Shown: positions 1 through 8,581 of the stretch, piece by piece | Layout of the letters: each line of letters opens with the position of its first letter | Position numbering within the stretch: position 1 is the first letter of the stretch | Assembly: GCF_019061305.1 (NCBI RefSeq) | Contig: NZ_JAHQZT010000009.1 | Span: 111,719-175,718, forward strand | Direction of reading: 5' to 3' | Origin: Marinobacterium weihaiense | GTDB lineage: Bacteria > Pseudomonadota > Gammaproteobacteria > Pseudomonadales > Balneatricaceae | Length of the DNA stretch: 64,000 bases | Made by a program: the position numbers and the translations under genes | Notes under the pieces: generated by a model | What the model was told of the DNA's origin: nothing | Seen by the model: the letters and a program-made list of their open reading frames with translations, nothing else | Database searches by the model: none

Positions 1-119
1 ATCATTAATGGCGGACGCTCCTGCACCGCTGCCTCTTCGATCTCGACCTCTTCCACCTGCGCCAGTTCAGTCACTTCTGCGACACGCAAACGGTTCAGTC
101 GGTTACTCAATAACGACAT
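1..119 (-). CDS. cpaF: TadA/CpaF pilus-assembly ATPase, N-terminal fragment
   Basis: Partial gene running off the left edge; only about 39 N-terminal residues are present (begins MSLLSNRLNRLR, then an acidic stretch rich in Glu and Val). The ATG at 117-119 is preceded on the minus strand by an AAGGGGGA ribosome site and lies 3 bp after the stop of the upstream tadZ gene. No catalytic motif is visible in this piece. The identity as the secretion ATPase that powers Flp pilus assembly is inferred from position: in tad loci tadZ (cpaE) is normally followed by tadA (cpaF), and CpaF proteins begin with a short variable charged segment like this. Confidence 0.6.
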   Translation of the reverse strand, partial: MSLLSNRLNRLRVAEVTELAQVEEVEIEEAAVQERPPLM

Positions 120-122
120 GGC

Positions 123-1364
123 TCAATCCCCCTTGACCAGATGCAACAGCTTGCTCAGCAGCCCCGGCGATGTGGTGTCCTTATTGCCGGCCACCTCCTG
201 ACTGAGCCCCTGCAGTGCCCGCGTGATCGGCGCCCGTCGCGCCACGTTCAGCAGCGGCATGCCGTTGTTAAGCGACTCGCTGACATGCCGAAAATCATTG
301 GGCACCGTCATAATCGGTTGATGTTTCAACGCCTTGGCCACCTCGGCCAAGGTGATCGGCGACGCCTTGTCATAGCGGTTAACCACCACCAGAATGCGAT
401 GATCAGGAATATCCAGATCCCGGCGCATCACATCAATCAGGCGTGAGGCATCCCGAAGGTAGGTGATGCCCTGCTGCAGGGTCAGCACGATCTGGTCCGC
501 CTGCTCCAGCACCGTGGTCGTCACCAGATCAATCTGCCTGGGCAGGTCCACCACCAGATGCTGGTGGTCTTTGGCCAGCAAGCGGAACAGCTGCAGCAGC
601 TGCTCGCAGGACACCTCATCGCTGAGCAACAGCCGATCCGACTCGGAACTGAGCACCTTCAGGCCGCTGACGTGGCGCGCCAGATAACCGTCCAGCGCCA
701 GGCTGTCCAGATCCTCAACGTTTTCCAGCGCCTGCTTGATGCCGCGCTGAGGGTTGAGATCCAGGTAGTGCGACAGCGAGCCGAACTGCAGGTCCAGATC
801 GACCAGCACTACCTTGCGCTGGCCATCACTGGCCAGCTGGTGCGCCAGATTGGTCGCGATCAGGCTGGCACCTGAGCCGCCCTTGGCATTCATGACCACC
901 GTCAGGTGGGTATGCAGTGCACTCTGCTGGTCACGGGTCTCACGGTAGAGCTGATCCACGATGCGCAACAGCTCGCCGTCTTCCAGCGGCTCAGGGAAAA
1001 AGTCACGCGCCCCTGCCTTCATCGACAACCGCATCGCTTGCGCCGGTGCCTCGGCGCTGACCACTAGCATGGGAACGCGTGTCTCTACCGGACGAGCACA
1101 GAGGGATTCCAACTCGGCCTGCCAGCACTCGCCGACCCGGAAAATCAGCAGGTCCGGCAGCTGCTCCAACCCATGCAAGGGATCAGAGTGGCCATTGCTG
1201 ATCAGTCGGCAGTTGATTTTCACCCCCACCGGCATCAGGCTCAGCGCCGCTTTCAGTTGCGTCAACGCATCCGCCGAACGGCTGGCGATCAGGATCGAGA
1301 ACGCCTTGGCATTTTTAACGCCCGGCGGCGTTTTTACTTCGTAAAGATGGTTTTGCTTCATCAT
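123..1364 (-). CDS. cpaE: TadZ/CpaE pilus localisation ATPase
   Basis: ParA/MinD-superfamily protein of tad loci that directs where the Flp pilus machine assembles. From the chosen start it has about 413 residues. Residues 20-140 form an atypical receiver-like domain lacking the usual phosphoacceptor context. A MinD-type domain follows, with the deviant Walker A KGGSGAS near residue 161 and a VLVDLDLQFGS Walker A' strand. The frame extends 8 codons upstream (to 1388), but the ATG ATG pair at 1359-1364 sits 6 bp behind a strong GGAGAGGAGA site, so 1364 is preferred. It is translated just before cpaF and 38 bp after the preceding tadE-type gene. Function is from family knowledge. Confidence 0.9.
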   Translation of the reverse strand: MMKQNHLYEVKTPPGVKNAKAFSILIASRSADALTQLKAALSLMPVGVKINCRLISNGHSDPLHGLEQLPDLLIFRVGECWQAELESLCARPVETRVPMLVVSAEAPAQAMRLSMKAGARDFFPEPLEDGELLRIVDQLYRETRDQQSALHTHLTVVMNAKGGSGASLIATNLAHQLASDGQRKVVLVDLDLQFGSLSHYLDLNPQRGIKQALENVEDLDSLALDGYLARHVSGLKVLSSESDRLLLSDEVSCEQLLQLFRLLAKDHQHLVVDLPRQIDLVTTTVLEQADQIVLTLQQGITYLRDASRLIDVMRRDLDIPDHRILVVVNRYDKASPITLAEVAKALKHQPIMTVPNDFRHVSESLNNGMPLLNVARRAPITRALQGLSQEVAGNKDTTSPGLLSKLLHLVKGD

Positions 1365-1402
1365 GGCGGTTCTCCTCTCCACTGCCATCAGCGGTTGAGA
1401 AT

Positions 1403-1903
1403 TTATTTAAGTTCGCAAAGGTCTTGATCTGGATCTGCGGCTACGGGGTGTACTCCAAGACTTTCGGCAGGCAAGGTGGTTGAGAAATCCAGCGCGGCAA
1501 TTGGATCAATATCAACAAGGGGAATAATCATCTGGTGTGAATAGTTAACAACCCGTGCTCTAACGTAGTAGGTATCCTCAGTGGCTATCGGCGGGCCAAG
1601 AACCGTCCCCGTTTGCGAGAGGTATTCAATTGCAATGTTGTCTTTGGAAAAGTTTAAAAGCATATCCCCACCGAAAGCCCCTTTATCTCTCGCAAACTGA
1701 GACCCACCGGACTCATCACTAACTGGGCAAACCGCCGCCAACCGCGCTGCCCGACGCGTCGCTTCATCCAGCACATTCCAGGTAAACATCAGCCGGCCAA
1801 ACTCGATCAAGCCGAACAGCACCATGAACAGCACAATTCCCACCAAGGAGAATTCAACCGTGGTCAGGCCCTGCTGGCGGAAACGGCTATTGATGGGCTT
1901 CAT
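1403..1903 (-). CDS. tadE: TadE-family minor pilin
   Basis: About 166 residues. The N-terminus has a short basic leader, then GLTTVEFSLVGIVLF, a prepilin-like cleavage site (Gly followed four residues later by Val-Glu) and a hydrophobic helix of about 20 residues continuing into an amphipathic segment (FGRLMFTWNVLDEATRRAARLA). This is the TadE pattern: a pseudopilin processed by the prepilin peptidase and needed for Flp pilus assembly. The frame opens at a TTG at 1909 that overlaps the upstream stop. The ATG at 1901-1903 lies 6 bp behind GGAGG and is the likelier start. Two Cys residues (VCPV near residue 58 and LCELK at the C-terminus) could pair in the periplasm; that is inference. Confidence 0.85.
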   Translation of the reverse strand: MKPINSRFRQQGLTTVEFSLVGIVLFMVLFGLIEFGRLMFTWNVLDEATRRAARLAAVCPVSDESGGSQFARDKGAFGGDMLLNFSKDNIAIEYLSQTGTVLGPPIATEDTYYVRARVVNYSHQMIIPLVDIDPIAALDFSTTLPAESLGVHPVAADPDQDLCELK

Positions 1904-1905
1904 CT

Positions 1906-2415
1906 TCAACCTCCTGCCAACACTTTCATATTGATGGCGCTGGTCAACGGGAAGTTGATCGAAACGGGGTCACCCAAACCAAAACTGGGCAACTCGTCAA
2001 ACAACATGGGAGTGAAGGCATACTGAACCTGAATCTGCACCTCTTGGGTGCCGGTAACGCGACAGAAGCCGACATCGGCAGTGGTCAGGCCCGGCAGCAA
2101 GGGCTCGGCATCGGCGGACACACCTTCTGTACCGTATACCACCAAGTTCGCAGCACGCGTCATCAGGTTATTGGGTAACGTACCCCCCGTTTCGCCACAT
2201 TCGCTCAAACCGGCCTGCTGGTTATATTTAAGACTCGCGGCAATCAGGCGCACACCATCACGCTGGGCCTTGGTCAGCGTGTTGTACTGGTACAGCATCC
2301 GACCGATTTCAGCGGTGGCCAGAAAGAGGAACAGCAATAGTGGCAATACCAGTGTCATCTCCACTGCTGCAAGGCCTTGTTGAGATTTACGCCACTTGGC
2401 AGTTCCGATATTCAT
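1906..2415 (-). CDS. tadF: TadE/TadF-family minor pilin
   Basis: 169 residues with a TadE-like N-terminus: basic leader, then GLAAVEMTLVLPLLLFLFL, where Gly is the probable cleavage point and Glu sits at mature position +5. An EIGRMLYQYNTLTKAQRDGVR amphipathic helix follows, then a periplasmic domain with two Cys. It overlaps the stop of tadG by one base (TGATG), indicating translational coupling. A tad locus normally encodes two small pseudopilins (TadE, TadF) besides TadG. Calling this one TadF rests on order and is less certain than its membership of the family. Confidence 0.8.
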   Translation of the reverse strand: MNIGTAKWRKSQQGLAAVEMTLVLPLLLFLFLATAEIGRMLYQYNTLTKAQRDGVRLIAASLKYNQQAGLSECGETGGTLPNNLMTRAANLVVYGTEGVSADAEPLLPGLTTADVGFCRVTGTQEVQIQVQYAFTPMLFDELPSFGLGDPVSINFPLTSAINMKVLAGG

Positions 2416-3821
2416 CAGGAATCCTCGCTGCCAAAGTCGCGAAAGAGGACTATCTTGGTGGGTAAAGGCCCTGCAGGATCTGAGTCATCGGAAAAGCGAC
2501 CATTGGAACTGCACCCGGGGGCTTCACCTCCTACAAATTGACCATATATCTCAGATTCATTGCCGTTTTTAAGTACTTTTTGCGTCAGGAAGAAACAACC
2601 AACCCCGTAAATTGGCACATCGTGAGCACCAGATGTTGCTGTTGAACACTGACCTATTGGCAGGGCGACTACACGACGCCAACAACCTGCATCGGGATTT
2701 TCGCTATTACAGCTTTCATTTTTTTCAGCTTCAGCATAGGTTGCAAAATCCACAATATCGTCATACCGATCAGGCTCCGGTGAGCCTTCTCGTTTGATCG
2801 AGCGGCTTCCGTCATCATTTTCTTCTACATACAAAGGGTAGGGGTTGTTTTCTTTCAGAGCGGGGCTATCAACATTCTGGCAGCTATTCTCACACCAGGT
2901 TTCTGTGACCGGGTCAGCTGGTACATCATACTTTTTAGAAGCATCACCAAAACGAGTATTGATGCCTTCTTCGACAGGGCCTGTTGAGTTACCTGGCTTT
3001 GTCGATTCCATCTCACCCACTGTCACACTATGTGTAGCAGCGCCAGCAAGCGCCGCCTGTATTTCGGGAAGTGTCATTTCCTTCCCGCCTTCATCTTCAA
3101 ATCGCAGCAAGTGAAAATTGCCTGGTCCTGGATCACCACTGGTTTGAGATGAGGCCTTAAGCACCATAAGGTCATCTAATGATTCAATATGTTCTTCCGA
3201 ATCCCTGTACGGTAAACCATGGTAGTAATGCACATCGCCATCTCCTGGCAGCTCATCATCATGGTTACAGCTCGGATCCGATTTATCACAACCACAAATC
3301 AGAATTGGCAACACATTATCAAATGTCTTATCCAATTTAATTGTCCCTGCCACAGCACTGGCCGATACCGGCAAATTATCCACCCCCACCACTCTTACCA
3401 ACCAACTTGCCAAGCTCAGGTCATCAGCAATGACACGGACATAACCGGGTTCAGCCGAGCCGGGGTCAAAGGGGTTCAATGTTTTGGAAAACTCAACGGT
3501 AAAGGCGCCGCCATCCGCATAGGCATCACTCAATTCATTGTTTTCCGACAACTCCAGGTTGCTTATAAAGGTGGCCAGTGCTGCCGCTCTGGCAGCGGAC
3601 TCAGCACCAGGAGCGTCCGGGCTATAGTCGGCAAAAGTACGAGCCCCACTCAACGCGGCAGCATCGACGGCATTCTGCAGTCGGGTCTTGTTCAGCAACA
3701 GATGGCCGCCATCCAGGGCCAGCCCGGCTATGGCGATCAGGGCAATCATGGCCACGGTGACCAATACCAGTACCGCCCCCTGTTGCGACTTCCGCAGTTT
3801 TGCTTCGATTGGGCGCTGCAT
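2415..3821 (-). CDS. tadG: TadG-like large pseudopilin, cysteine-rich
   Basis: 468 residues. The N-terminus (QQGAVLVLVTVAMIALIAIA, then DGGHLLLNKTRLQNAVDAAALSGA) is the classic Flp-pilus TadE/TadG-like putative domain, giving one membrane helix and a long periplasmic part. From about residue 170 onward the protein carries many cysteines (ICGCDKSDPSCNHDD, WCENSCQN, ESCNSENPDAGCW, GQCS, VGCF, PGCSS), suggesting several disulfides. No von Willebrand MIDAS motif was recognised, unlike longer TadG proteins. The ATG has a good GGAGG site. The central and distal coding sequence is visibly richer in A/T than neighbouring genes, consistent with fast divergence or a different origin. Likely role: surface-exposed or assembly pseudopilin of the Tad system. 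Confidence 0.8.
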   Translation of the reverse strand: MQRPIEAKLRKSQQGAVLVLVTVAMIALIAIAGLALDGGHLLLNKTRLQNAVDAAALSGARTFADYSPDAPGAESAARAAALATFISNLELSENNELSDAYADGGAFTVEFSKTLNPFDPGSAEPGYVRVIADDLSLASWLVRVVGVDNLPVSASAVAGTIKLDKTFDNVLPILICGCDKSDPSCNHDDELPGDGDVHYYHGLPYRDSEEHIESLDDLMVLKASSQTSGDPGPGNFHLLRFEDEGGKEMTLPEIQAALAGAATHSVTVGEMESTKPGNSTGPVEEGINTRFGDASKKYDVPADPVTETWCENSCQNVDSPALKENNPYPLYVEENDDGSRSIKREGSPEPDRYDDIVDFATYAEAEKNESCNSENPDAGCWRRVVALPIGQCSTATSGAHDVPIYGVGCFFLTQKVLKNGNESEIYGQFVGGEAPGCSSNGRFSDDSDPAGPLPTKIVLFRDFGSEDS

Positions 3822-3892
3822 GATGTTCGCCTCCTCTCGGCAGGGGCCGCGTGGCGGCTCCCACCCTGGTTACGGCTGGGCCGGTGTGGGGG

Positions 3893-4159
3893 TCAGTCCC
3901 CAATATTGATTTCGATATCACCGGCAACCCCGGTGGCACTTTCACTCTGGCCGCGATAGTCCGTGATAACCTGATGCGCCTTGACACCGTCCAGGCGTAG
4001 CGGACCATGTTGATCGGCCGCGTCCGGGTTGTGGGTCTGGCTCTGCCGCATCGTATCGACCGCCAGGCCCAGGGGCTCATGCGGCGGATTGGTGCTGCAG
4101 CCTGCCAGCAGCAGCGTCGCGGCGGTGATCAGGGCCGGTGTCCAACAGTGGCTTTTCAT
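3893..4159 (-). CDS. Small tad-locus lipoprotein
   Basis: 88 residues. The signal peptide ends in a lipobox (LLLAGCST), so the mature protein would start at Cys near residue 21 and be about 68 residues long. The remainder is polar and rich in Asp, Gln and His, with no recognised domain. The ATG follows AGGAGA at good spacing. It lies between the secretin gene rcpA and tadG. Tad loci usually encode an outer-membrane lipoprotein (CpaD/RcpB or TadD), and this could be a minimal pilotin-like or secretin-associated partner. It is much shorter than CpaD and no homology was recognised, so the function is only inferred from context. Confidence 0.75.
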   Translation of the reverse strand: MKSHCWTPALITAATLLLAGCSTNPPHEPLGLAVDTMRQSQTHNPDAADQHGPLRLDGVKAHQVITDYRGQSESATGVAGDIEINIGD

Positions 4160-4182
4160 GACATCTCTCCTGTTGCGTCCGA

Positions 4183-5733
4183 TTACTCGATACTGTGGCC
4201 AAAAGTGGATTCGGTGCCTTCCGTCATCGGGAAGACCCGTGTGCCGTCACCGCCCATGGCGTCCTGCATGCCATGTGTAGCCGCAACTTGGGCACCGCCA
4301 GACGAGGCACTGCCCCGGGTGCGGCCCAGCAGATAGAATTCGGCATCGGTCGGCTCGACGAAACCATCCCCCGGCAGGCGGATGCCCTCGTTCTTGAACG
4401 GCTGCGCCAGGGTCGGCGTGACCAGAATCACCAGCTCGGTCTCGCCGCTTTCAAACTGGGAACTGCGGAACAGGTGCCCCAGCACCGGCACATCGCCCAG
4501 GCCGGGAAACTTGTTGACGGCTTCACGGCTGCTTTCGCTGATCAGGCCGGCGATACCGATGGTCTGGCCATCACCCAGCTCCACGGTCGAGCGGGCGCTG
4601 CGCTTGGTCAGGGCCGGGATCAGGTAGGTACCGCTGTCGCCCACGCTGCTCTGCACCGAGCCGGTCGAAGCAAAATCGGTTACGGCCACATTCAGGCTGA
4701 GGTTGATCGTGCCCGAATCCAGCACCACCGGCAGGAACTTGAGGCCGACACCGAACTCCTTGAATTCGATAGTGATGCCATCGTCATCCGGCACTGGCAC
4801 CGGGAACTCGCCCCCGGAAAGGAATTCGGCTTCCTGTCCGGTCAGGGTGGTCAGGGTCGGCTCCGCCAGGATACGGGCGCTGCCGTTCTGCTTGGCGGCA
4901 TCGAAGGCCACGCTGAACAGTAGGTTACTGTCGAGATACTTGGCCAATATGCCCTGCTGGCTTAGGCCGGGGACGGCATTGCTGAAGTCGATCGCATCGA
5001 AATCCGTGCCACTACCGATGTTGCCGCCGATGCTGCTGGCACCCACGCTCCAGAAATCATCGCGCACATCGAGCATGTTGAAATTGATGCCCATGCGCTT
5101 GGTGAGATCGCGTGACATTTCCGCCACGGTGACTTTCAGCATCACCTGCTGGGAACCGCCCACCTTGAGCAGATTGACCACCTCCCCGGCCTGGGTGGCC
5201 CCTTCGCCGGACGGTTTTTGCAGGAAGCTGTCCGCCAGGCGTACGGCCATGTCCATGGTGCCCAGGTTGGAGACTTCGCCACTGAGCAGAATGGAGCCCT
5301 GTGATGAGTTCACCTTGATGTTTTCACTGGGTGCCATTTCGAACAACTTGGCCTTGAGGCTGTTCACATCCGGGGTGACTTCCACGTCGATGGACGCGGT
5401 AAGCCGGTTACGCTTGTCCCAGAGCAGCACGTTGGTGGTGCCGATGCCCTTGCCCAGCACGTAGATCTGCTGGGAGCGCATCACCAGAATATCGGCCACT
5501 TCCTCGTTGCCGATCGATACCTTGTGTACCGGCCCGTTGAGCTGTACCACCTTGGACTTGTACAAGGGGACGGTCAGACGTTCGACCGTGGAGTCTGCGT
5601 TAATTTCGGCGGCCCGGGCGTCGATTGCCAGCAGTGCCAGCAGCAGTACCAGCAGGCAGGCGGGCAGTGCCCCTTCCAGCCAGCGGTCAGTGCCTGCGGG
5701 GGTATTCGTGTGATGTGCTCGATAGTTGGCCAT
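4183..5733 (-). CDS. rcpA: RcpA/CpaC outer-membrane secretin of the Flp pilus
   Basis: About 516 residues. It has a signal peptide (hydrophobic run ending ARAAEIN near residue 45), then a pilus-assembly N-terminal beta domain (VPLYKSKVVQLNGPV ... VSIGNEEVADILV), a BON-like ring domain (ILLSGEVSNLGTMDMAVRLA) and a C-terminal secretin domain with the characteristic GEFPVPVPDD and LVILVTPTLA segments. The product forms the outer-membrane pore through which the Flp fibre leaves the cell. Two consecutive ATG codons (5731-5736) follow AGGAGA; the second has the better spacing. It lies 33 bp downstream of rcpC, in the usual rcpC-rcpA order. Confidence 0.93.
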   Translation of the reverse strand: MANYRAHHTNTPAGTDRWLEGALPACLLVLLLALLAIDARAAEINADSTVERLTVPLYKSKVVQLNGPVHKVSIGNEEVADILVMRSQQIYVLGKGIGTTNVLLWDKRNRLTASIDVEVTPDVNSLKAKLFEMAPSENIKVNSSQGSILLSGEVSNLGTMDMAVRLADSFLQKPSGEGATQAGEVVNLLKVGGSQQVMLKVTVAEMSRDLTKRMGINFNMLDVRDDFWSVGASSIGGNIGSGTDFDAIDFSNAVPGLSQQGILAKYLDSNLLFSVAFDAAKQNGSARILAEPTLTTLTGQEAEFLSGGEFPVPVPDDDGITIEFKEFGVGLKFLPVVLDSGTINLSLNVAVTDFASTGSVQSSVGDSGTYLIPALTKRSARSTVELGDGQTIGIAGLISESSREAVNKFPGLGDVPVLGHLFRSSQFESGETELVILVTPTLAQPFKNEGIRLPGDGFVEPTDAEFYLLGRTRGSASSGGAQVAATHGMQDAMGGDGTRVFPMTEGTESTFGHSIE

Positions 5734-5769
5734 CATCCTGTCTCCTCAATGCCTGTACCTGGCCCGCGA

Positions 5770-6579
5770 CTACATGGGCACTCGTTTGCGTTCCCAATCC
5801 ACGCCCTTGATCACGATGACGGAGGGCGGCGCGGAGTAGCGGCGTGTCGGCTGTGGCTTGGCCACAGGCGCGGGTGCAGGCTCTCCCACCACCGGGGCTT
5901 CCGCCACCACTGGTGTCGGTGGCTCTTCGGTCTGCGGGTTACGCAGCGTCAGCTGGATGCGCCCTTCTTCACGGGCCTTGGCCAGCTCTTCGGACTCCTT
6001 CGGCGACAGCTCCAGGGTCACGGCACGCACCACGATGGGGTCGTTCTTGTCGGTGCGCGCCTTCTGATCCACCGCCAGCACCTTGATACCCTTGAGCACC
6101 GTACGCGCCTTGACGTTCTTGCCCTCGTTCTTGGTGGCGATGATATCGACGTGATTGCCCGGCAGCAGGAACCCGGCCACGCCCACCACATCGTTGACGC
6201 GCACGGTAAAGGCCCGCTTGTCAGGGTCGATCAGCGCCGCCAGTGTGGCGCCCTCCTGGTGATCACTGAGCCGCTCGCGACGCAGGGCATCACCGGCCAG
6301 AATATCCGCCAGCGGCACCATGCCCTCGACCTCGGCCGGGTCGCTGATGCTGTTGGCGGGCACCAGGTCATCCGGCATCGACTTGATCGTCAGATGACGT
6401 CGTTCAATGGCCTGGCCGTAAGGAATATCCATGGCGGCATAGACCACCGGAGTGCCCTGTGCCGCCGTGGCGGTGTTGCCCGGCAACTGCTGCTGCAGCC
6501 AGGCGTTGGTGTAAATCGCTGCACCGGCGGCCAACAGCACCGACAGGGTCAGCAACAGCAAGCTTCTGCCCTTAAACAT
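5770..6579 (-). CDS. rcpC: RcpC/CpaB Flp pilus assembly protein
   Basis: About 269 residues. An N-terminal membrane anchor (LLLLTLSVLLAAGAAIYTNAWL) is followed by a SAF/CpaB domain (VVYAAMDIPYGQAIERRHL, about residues 45-110) and an RcpC-like domain with the diagnostic AFTVRVNDVVGVAGFLLPGN segment near residue 155. The C-terminal tail is Pro/Ala-rich (a periplasmic linker). RcpC works with the secretin in the periplasm. The upstream ATG (6585) abuts AGGAGGA too closely, and the ATG at 6577-6579 sits 7 bp from it. The gene overlaps the end of the AAA+ ATPase gene by 8 bp, which implies co-translation. Confidence 0.9.
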   Translation of the reverse strand: MFKGRSLLLLTLSVLLAAGAAIYTNAWLQQQLPGNTATAAQGTPVVYAAMDIPYGQAIERRHLTIKSMPDDLVPANSISDPAEVEGMVPLADILAGDALRRERLSDHQEGATLAALIDPDKRAFTVRVNDVVGVAGFLLPGNHVDIIATKNEGKNVKARTVLKGIKVLAVDQKARTDKNDPIVVRAVTLELSPKESEELAKAREEGRIQLTLRNPQTEEPPTPVVAEAPVVGEPAPAPVAKPQPTRRYSAPPSVIVIKGVDWERKRVPM

Positions 6580-7948
6580 GGTCATTCCTCCTGTTCAGGG
6601 TGGTCGAAGACATCTCTGTTTCCGCGTCCAGGCGAACAAAATAGCTGTCCCAGGCCCAGTGCAGAGATTCGGTATCCAGCGTGGCGCCGTCCTGGCCCAG
6701 GTAGCGCACACGGTCCTGTGCCATGCCCAGCAGGTCACGGGGGTGGCAGGGGCGCAACCCGACCTGGTGCCGGGCATGCAGATCCGTCAGTGCACACTGC
6801 AGCAGCGCCGGATCAAAGGTGATGCCTTTTTCCGCACACACCTGCTGCCAGATGCGGCTGTATTCGTCCGGCTGCAAAAAGCCGAAATAGATCTTGTAGC
6901 CGATGCGGCGCAGAAAGGCCTCGTCGGCCAGGTCCAGCGGATTGATGTTGGACGAGAACACCAGAATCTGGTCGAAGGGGGTCTGGAAATGACGCCCTGC
7001 CCCCAGGGTCAGGTAGTCCTGCTTCTCTTCCATGGGCACGATCCAACGGTTGAAGATCTCCATCGGCGTGGCGCGTTGGCGCCCCATGTCATCGATGATG
7101 AAAATGCCGTTGTTAGCCTTCAGCTGCAGCGGTGCCTGGTACTCCTTGGTCACCGGATTGAAATGCACTTCCAGCATATCCATACCCAACTCGCCGCCGG
7201 TGATCACTTCCGGGCGCCGGCAGTGAACAAAGCGCGGATCGTGGCCCTGGTTCAGCATCAGACTGGGTGACTGCTCGGCCGACTCAACCGGCTGGTGCAG
7301 CAGCGGATCGAACAGGGACACCACCTGCTCGTTGACCGATATGGCGTAGGGAATCAGGCAGGTGTCGGCAAACAGGCCGGTCAGCTTCTGGGTGATGTAG
7401 GTTTTGCCGGTACCGGCCGGGCCATAGATGAAAATGGCGCGGCCCGAGTTCATGGCCGGGCCGAGCTGCTGCTTGAGCGAATCCTTCAGCACCACATCGG
7501 CAAACAGGGCATTCAGCGACTCGGCGGTGACATGGGCGTTGTGGACGGTTTGAGCCGCAACCACCTCACGGTAGCGCTGAATCGGCACCGGTGCCGGTCC
7601 CAGGTAACCGCTGCGGGCGTAGGCATCGATGGCTGACTCACGGCCGCGCTGGGTCAGGCCATAGCTGAGTTCACGCTTGTCGAACCCCTTGCCGTGCACC
7701 TCGATCATCACTTCCTGGCGCAGGAATTCGATCAGCTCTTCCAGCACCGGCCCGGCCAGCGCCAGACGCTGCATCAGCTGTTTGGAACTCAGCAGACCGG
7801 CATCGTAAAGGTGCTTGATCATCAGTTCGGTGAGAAAGTGACGGCTCAGGCCGGTCTCGGCCAGCGCCAGCGGGCGCGGAGCCAGCTGCTGCAGCACATT
7901 TGACTGCACCGGCGCAGCCTCGGCCGTCATGCTCATGGCATCATTCAT
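6572..7948 (-). CDS. AAA+ ATPase embedded in the tad operon
   Basis: 458 residues. The N-terminal 130 residues are helical without a recognised fold, with a winged-helix-like stretch (LTELMIKHLYDAGLLSSKQL ... YGLTQRGRESAIDAY). An AAA ATPase core follows, with Walker A GPAGTGKT near residue 177, Walker B FIIDDMG near 272, a sensor-1-like VFSSNINPLDL and an arginine-rich AFLRRI. It is not the hexameric TadA secretion ATPase, which lacks this architecture. It lies between the prepilin peptidase gene (ATGA overlap) and rcpC (8-bp overlap), so it is surely co-expressed with the pilus. Its target is unknown to me; a remodelling or regulatory ATPase for pilus assembly is inference. Confidence 0.8.
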   Translation of the reverse strand: MNDAMSMTAEAAPVQSNVLQQLAPRPLALAETGLSRHFLTELMIKHLYDAGLLSSKQLMQRLALAGPVLEELIEFLRQEVMIEVHGKGFDKRELSYGLTQRGRESAIDAYARSGYLGPAPVPIQRYREVVAAQTVHNAHVTAESLNALFADVVLKDSLKQQLGPAMNSGRAIFIYGPAGTGKTYITQKLTGLFADTCLIPYAISVNEQVVSLFDPLLHQPVESAEQSPSLMLNQGHDPRFVHCRRPEVITGGELGMDMLEVHFNPVTKEYQAPLQLKANNGIFIIDDMGRQRATPMEIFNRWIVPMEEKQDYLTLGAGRHFQTPFDQILVFSSNINPLDLADEAFLRRIGYKIYFGFLQPDEYSRIWQQVCAEKGITFDPALLQCALTDLHARHQVGLRPCHPRDLLGMAQDRVRYLGQDGATLDTESLHWAWDSYFVRLDAETEMSSTTLNRRNDHV

Positions 7949-8526
7949 TGCATCACCCCCAGTGCCTGCAGCTGATAGCCGATTTGGGTGGTCAGATGGT
8001 AGAACTCCAGCTTGCCGGTCAGCCCCAGCTGTATCAGGGTGCCCAGTACAATGGAGAGCGAAAAGGGAAAGCGGCGGCGCGCTACCGAGCCGACCTCGGC
8101 CGGAATCAGGGTACGCGTTGTCACCATCACCAAGTAGCGGCGATACAGGCTCACCAGCTCGCCGCTGCGCAGAATCATGTAGACGGCGACACAGCCGCCG
8201 ATCACCAGAGAAAAGGCGGCCGCCATCAGGACGGCCGAGGGCCCGATAAAGCTGCCGATGGCTGCCATCAGCTTGACATCACCGGCGCCCATACCGCCGG
8301 TGAGGTAAAAAGGTAAGAGAAATAACAGGCCAATCCCAACACCTTGTAAGCCAAAGTGAACAGCTGAGGTTGGTAGAAGCAAATAGTTCAAGGCCAAGCC
8401 AATGCCCAGAAGGCAGAGGGTTAACCAATTAGGTATTTTGTTGAAACGCCAGTCCAGAATCACAGCAAGCATCAACACCAGTATTAGCAAAGCTGTTGAT
8501 ATATCGTATGTATATAATGCGAGCAT
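7945..8526 (-). CDS. cpaA: TadV/CpaA prepilin peptidase
   Basis: About 193 residues and polytopic (five to six hydrophobic segments). It shows the type IV prepilin peptidase (A24) signature: a first Asp in ILDWRFNKIPNWLTL near residue 28 and the GMGAGDVKLM motif with the second catalytic Asp near residue 86. It lacks the N-methylating Cys domain, as expected for the short TadV/CpaA type that cleaves Flp and pseudopilin leaders. A GTG at 8535 is in frame, but the ATG at 8524-8526 lies behind ACAGGTG at workable spacing. It is 56 bp downstream of flp and shares an ATGA overlap with the following ATPase gene. Confidence 0.9.
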   Translation of the reverse strand: MLALYTYDISTALLILVLMLAVILDWRFNKIPNWLTLCLLGIGLALNYLLLPTSAVHFGLQGVGIGLLFLLPFYLTGGMGAGDVKLMAAIGSFIGPSAVLMAAAFSLVIGGCVAVYMILRSGELVSLYRRYLVMVTTRTLIPAEVGSVARRRFPFSLSIVLGTLIQLGLTGKLEFYHLTTQIGYQLQALGVMQ

Positions 8527-8581
8527 AAGATTCACCTGTATTTACTGGACTGGCATCAATTATCCAACCCCTTAAGCGATC

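Noticed and set aside
5524..6822. 432-codon plus-strand frame opposite rcpA/rcpC
   Set aside because: Spans two certain minus-strand genes and their junction; translation is low-complexity.
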